From assembly GCF_041381155.1 (NCBI RefSeq), contig NC_091134.1, positions 53,641,944 through 53,705,943 of the forward strand: 64,000 nt of DNA, in the 5' to 3' direction. This DNA is from Argopecten irradians (Eukaryota; Mollusca; Bivalvia; Pectinida; Pectinidae). The notes beneath the pieces were generated by a model. That model made no database searches, was not told the DNA's origin, and was given only the letters and a program-made list of their open reading frames with translations. Positions 59,391 through 64,000 of the stretch are shown here, piece after piece (the stretch's first letter is position 1; each line of letters begins with the position of its first letter). The position numbers were made by a program, and so were the translations under genes.

Positions 59391-62300
59391 AACCAATTCA
59401 CACCACACCCTATACCTTTGTTGTCTAACCAATTACAATGCCACACCCTTAGTACCTTGTCATTAACCAACTTCACACCACACCCTATACCTTGTCTCAA
59501 TTCACACCACGACCCTATACCTTGTTGTGCTAAACCTAATTCACATCACACCCTAGATCTTGTCTAACCAATTCAACACCACACCCTATACCTTGTCTTA
59601 ACCAATTCCATGTCACACCCTATACCTTGTCTAACTAATTCACACCACACCCTATACTTGTCTATACCTTGTCTAACCAATTCACACCACACGCCTAAAC
59701 CTTGTTGTCCTCACCAATTTACACCACACTATTCCTTGTCTAACAAAGTCACACACACCCTATACCTTGTCTCAAACCAACCCATACCTTGACAAACCAA
59801 TTCATGTCACACCCTATACCCTATAACTATTTCACTCACACCCTATACTCTTGTCTAACCAATTCCACACCACACCCTATACCTTGTCTAACTAATTCAC
59901 ACCACCACCATGTCTAATAATTCACACACCACATACCTTGTCTAACCAATTCACAACAACCTATTTCCTTGGTCCTAACTAATTCACCCACACCCTATAC
60001 CTTGTCTAAACAAATTCACACCACACCCTATACCTTGTCTAACCAATTCACACCACACCCCTATACCTTGTTGTCTAACCAATTCACACCACACCCTATA
60101 CCTTGTCTACCACAACAACACTAATTCACACTCCATCAACCCTATACCTTGTCTAACCAATTCAAATCACTACACACCCTATACTTGTTTGTCTAACTAA
60201 TTTCACACCACATCCTATATACCTTGTCTAACCAATTCATGTCCACACCCTATACCATCTGTTCTAACCAAACCCACACACACCCTATACCTTGTCTAAC
60301 TAATTCACAACACACCCTATACCTTGTCTAACCAATTCACACCACACCCCTATACCTTGTCTCTACCAATTCACACCACACACCTTATATAACCCAATTG
60401 TCTAACCTTTGTTAACCAATCACAACCACACCCTATACCTTGTCTAACCAATTCACACCAACACCCTATACCTTGTCTAACCAATTCACACCACACCCTA
60501 TACCTTGTCTAAGAAACCAATTCACTACACACCCTATACCTTGTCTAACAATTCACAACACACCCTATACCTAGTTGTCTAACCAATTCTACACTCAGCA
60601 CCTTATACCTTGTCTAACCAATTCACACCACACCCTATACCTTTTGCTAACCAATTTCACACACACAACCTATACCTTGTCTAACCAATCATCACACCGA
60701 CACCTTATACATTGCTCCAACTAATTCAAACCGAAACACTCTAAACTCTGTCTATAACCAGTGTCACACCGACCAACCTATTACCTTGTCTAACTAATTC
60801 TAACTAATTCACACCACACCCAAAACTTAGTGTCTAACCAAATCACATCACACCCTATACTCTTGGTCCAAACCAATTCACAGCCACATCCTAAACACTT
60901 GTTCTTACAAATTCACACCAACACCCTATACCTTGTCTAACCAATTCACGCAAACAGCCCTATACCTTGTTGTCTTATACCAATTCACACCACACCCTTA
61001 TAACCTTGTTCTGTAAACTAATATCACACCAACACCCTATACCTTGGGTTTAAACCAATTCACCACACACTCCCTATTACTTGTCTAAGCCAATTCACAC
61101 CACCACCTTATACATTGTTTAACGCAATTCACACCACCCACCTATAGCCTTGTTCTAACCAATTCCACACCACACCTTATACCTTGTCTAAACTAATTCA
61201 CACCACACCCTATACCTTGGTTGTCTATTCATTTATGCACCACCACACCTATGATACAATTGTTCTAACCAAATTCTACACCTACACGCCTTCTTTAAAA
61301 GGCCTTTTTTGTTTACAACATAAATCATCACCACCTCCTTTATACCTTTGTCTATCTAATTCACACCGAGCACCCTATACCTTGTCTAACCTATTTATGC
61401 CACACCCTAGTACCATTTGGTCCTAACTAATTTAACACTAGCAGCCTAAACCTTGTCTGAACAATCATTCCACACCACACCTTATACCTTGGTCAAACTA
61501 ATTCACGCAACACCCTATTACCTTGTGCTAACCATTCACTGAGCCACACCTAATACCTTGTTCTTACCAAATTCACGCCCCCACCTAAACCTTGTCTAAA
61601 AGAATTCAACAACACACCCACTATACTTGATCTAACCATATCTCACTGCAACTCCATTAATACTTGTTGTCTACACCATTTCCACACCCTCACCTTTATA
61701 CCTTGTCTACAAATTCACACCACACCCTTACCTAGTCTAAAAACCAATTCACGCAACACCTATACTTGTTGTTTCTAACCAATTCACAACGACACCTTGT
61801 TTTTTTTGTATACACTTGTCTAACCAATTCACACACACCTTATACCTTGTTGTCTAACCATTACATCACACCCTATACCTGTCCTATCCAATTCACACCA
61901 CACCTTTATGCCTTTGTCTAACTAATTCCAAACCACAGCCCATATACCTTGTGTCTAACCAGTTCACATCCCACCTTATATCTTGTCTAAATAATTTCCA
62001 CACCCACACCCTTATACTTGTTGTCGAACCTAATTACATGCACACACATACCTTGTCTAAGACTAATTCACACCACCACCCTATACTTGTCTAACCATTT
62101 TCAATACACACCGCATTCTTGTCTAACTCAATTCTCAACACATCCCTATACTGTATCTAACCAAATTCACACCCCACCCTTAACTTTGTCTAACCATTCA
62201 CAACCACACCCTTAAACCTTGTCTAACCAATTCCCACCACACTCCTATTACCTTGTTGTTGTAACCAATTCACACCACAACCTTATACCTTGTCTTAACC

Positions 62301-64000
62301 TAATTCACATGGTCACACCCTTATACCTTGTTTTAACCAATTCAACACCTAAACCCTTACCCCTTGGTGGGGTTTCTAACCAATTCACACCAACACTTTA
62401 TAGCCTAGTCTATCTAATGTCACACCACACCCTTTTACCTTGTCTAACCAAATTTCATGCCACACCCATATACCTTAGTCTAACTAATTCACACCACACC
62501 ATATACCTTGTTGTCCTAACCAAGTTTCACACCCACAACCATATACATGGATCTGAACCTATTCCACACCACACCCTATACCTTTGTCTAACAATTCACC
62601 GCACACCTATACCTTGTTGTCAAAACCAATATCACACCCACACCTAACTTTGTCATAACCATTTCACACCACCCCCTATATGCCTTTGTCTAACGCATTC
62701 ACACACAACCCTATAGCCTGTGAATCTAACCAATTCACACCACACCCTATGTACCATAGTCCTAAACGCAATTCACACCAACACCGATACCTTTGTCCTG
62801 AAACTAACTCACACAACAACCTATACCTTGTCTGAATACAATTATTTTTGCCAACCTATACCTTTGTGCTGAACAAATTTCACACTACAGCCTATACCTT
62901 GTCTAACTTAATTCACACACACCAGATTATACCTTGTCTAACTAATTCACACCACACACTATACCATTGTCTAACTCAATTCAACACCACGACCCAATAA
63001 CTTGTTCTAACCAATTCCACGCACCCACCCTTTACCTAGTCATAAACAATTCACACTCTACAACCCTATACTAGGACTAACCTCAATTCACGCAACACCC
63101 TATACCTTATTGATCTAACCATTTACCACACCACACCCCTATACCTTGTCTACCAAATTCACCACAACAACCCTATACCTTGTCTAACCAATTCACGCTA
63201 ACACCTGTTTCCTTGTTGTCTAACACAATTCACACCCACACCTGTATACCATGTCTATCCAATTCACACCACACCTCTTTACCTTGCTTGTCTAACCAAT
63301 GTACATCCACACCCCTATACCTGCTTCTAACCAATTCACACCTACATCCTTTAACCTTGTCTTAACCAATTCACACCACTCCCTATACCTTGTTGTCAAA
63401 CCAGTCACATCACAGCCCTAAATCTTGTTCTAACCAATTCACCACCACACCCTAATAGCCTTGTCAACCAATTCATGTCACATCCCTTTACCTTGTCTAA
63501 CTAATTCACACCACACCGCTATTCCTTGGTCCTATCCAATTCACACCAACTACCTGAGTAACCTATGACTAACCACATTCTACAACAACACCACTTTACC
63601 TTATCTCACCTATTACGACACCACACCCTTATACGCTTGTTGTCTAACCAATTCAAACCACACACTTATACCCTTGTCTAACAAATTAACAACACACCCT
63701 ATACCTTATCTAACCAATTCAAACCACAACCCATACACTTGTTTCTACCAAATCATGTCAAAACCCTTATAACATTGTCTAACATAATTCACAACCACAC
63801 CCTATACCATTGTCTAACCAATTTCACACCACCACCTTATAACCTTGTCGTAACTAATTCAACACCCAACAACCTAAACCTTGTTGTCTAACCAAATTCA
63901 TGCCACTCCCTTTACCTAGTCTAACCAATGTCACACCACACCGCTATACCTTGTCGAACCTATTCAACATCACCACCCATATACCTTGTTCTAACCAATT
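59391..64000. repeat. 32-bp satellite, noisy part, runs off the window
   Basis: Same unit, but nearly every copy carries scattered one-base insertions, deletions and swaps that differ from copy to copy. At about 32 bp per unit this is around 140 more copies. Short open frames here are by-products of the repeat. Confidence 0.93.

Noticed and set aside
57182..64000. Many short frames in the 32-bp satellite
   Set aside because: Repeat by-products; frame is broken by unit length and indels.

Overview
The window is animal nuclear DNA, very probably from a bivalve mollusc. It is AT-rich and its genes are split into short exons with GT..AG introns. It carries several copies of a tRNA-derived SINE and of a GGTCATCTGACC-ended element of the kind common in bivalve genomes, plus many minisatellites. 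The species cannot be fixed from the sequence alone.

Three genes are supported. (1) Plus strand, 263 to about 17.6 kb: an SH3BGR/SH3BGRL-like thioredoxin-fold protein. Three core exons (109 residues) are followed by in-frame alternative tail exons: a Glu-rich terminal exon at 6.5 kb, an Asp/Lys-rich exon at 9.2 kb, a Pro-heptad plus Arg/Glu-rich terminal exon at 11.3 kb and a 12-residue Gln-rich end at 15.4 kb. (2) Minus strand, 45947 to 22925: a complete DEAH-box RNA helicase, DHX33. All 20 coding exons join in frame to give 666 codons plus stop. (3) Plus strand from 52650: the first two coding exons of a WD40 protein resembling AMBRA1; the rest lies beyond the window. Genes 1 and 2 converge tail to tail. 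Genes 2 and 3 diverge around a tandemly duplicated block of about 1.8 kb (46.7-50.5 kb) that holds promoter-like motifs.

The rest is repeats. Two members of one short-ended element family lie in opposite orientation at 12.9-14.6 and 36.1-38.3 kb, with different internal tandem repeats. A TA-flanked pogo/Tigger-like element sits at 27.15-27.98 kb. A foldback of about 590 bp and a 31-bp-stem hairpin lie in the predicted DHX33 3' UTR. A 50-bp array fills 39.1-40.8 kb, and a 32-bp satellite runs from 57.2 kb to the window end, becoming abruptly noisy after about 59.4 kb.

The most striking feature is that five separate tandem arrays (15.4, 24.8, 28.2, 33.0 and 34.0 kb) each contain a copy of the edge of the adjacent exon together with its splice site. 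The introns therefore hold dozens of copies of genuine acceptors or donors. The largest repeats the first 83 nt of DHX33 exon 11 plus its acceptor about 36 times. In some arrays the AG or GT of the copies has been destroyed, as expected if decoy sites are selected against.
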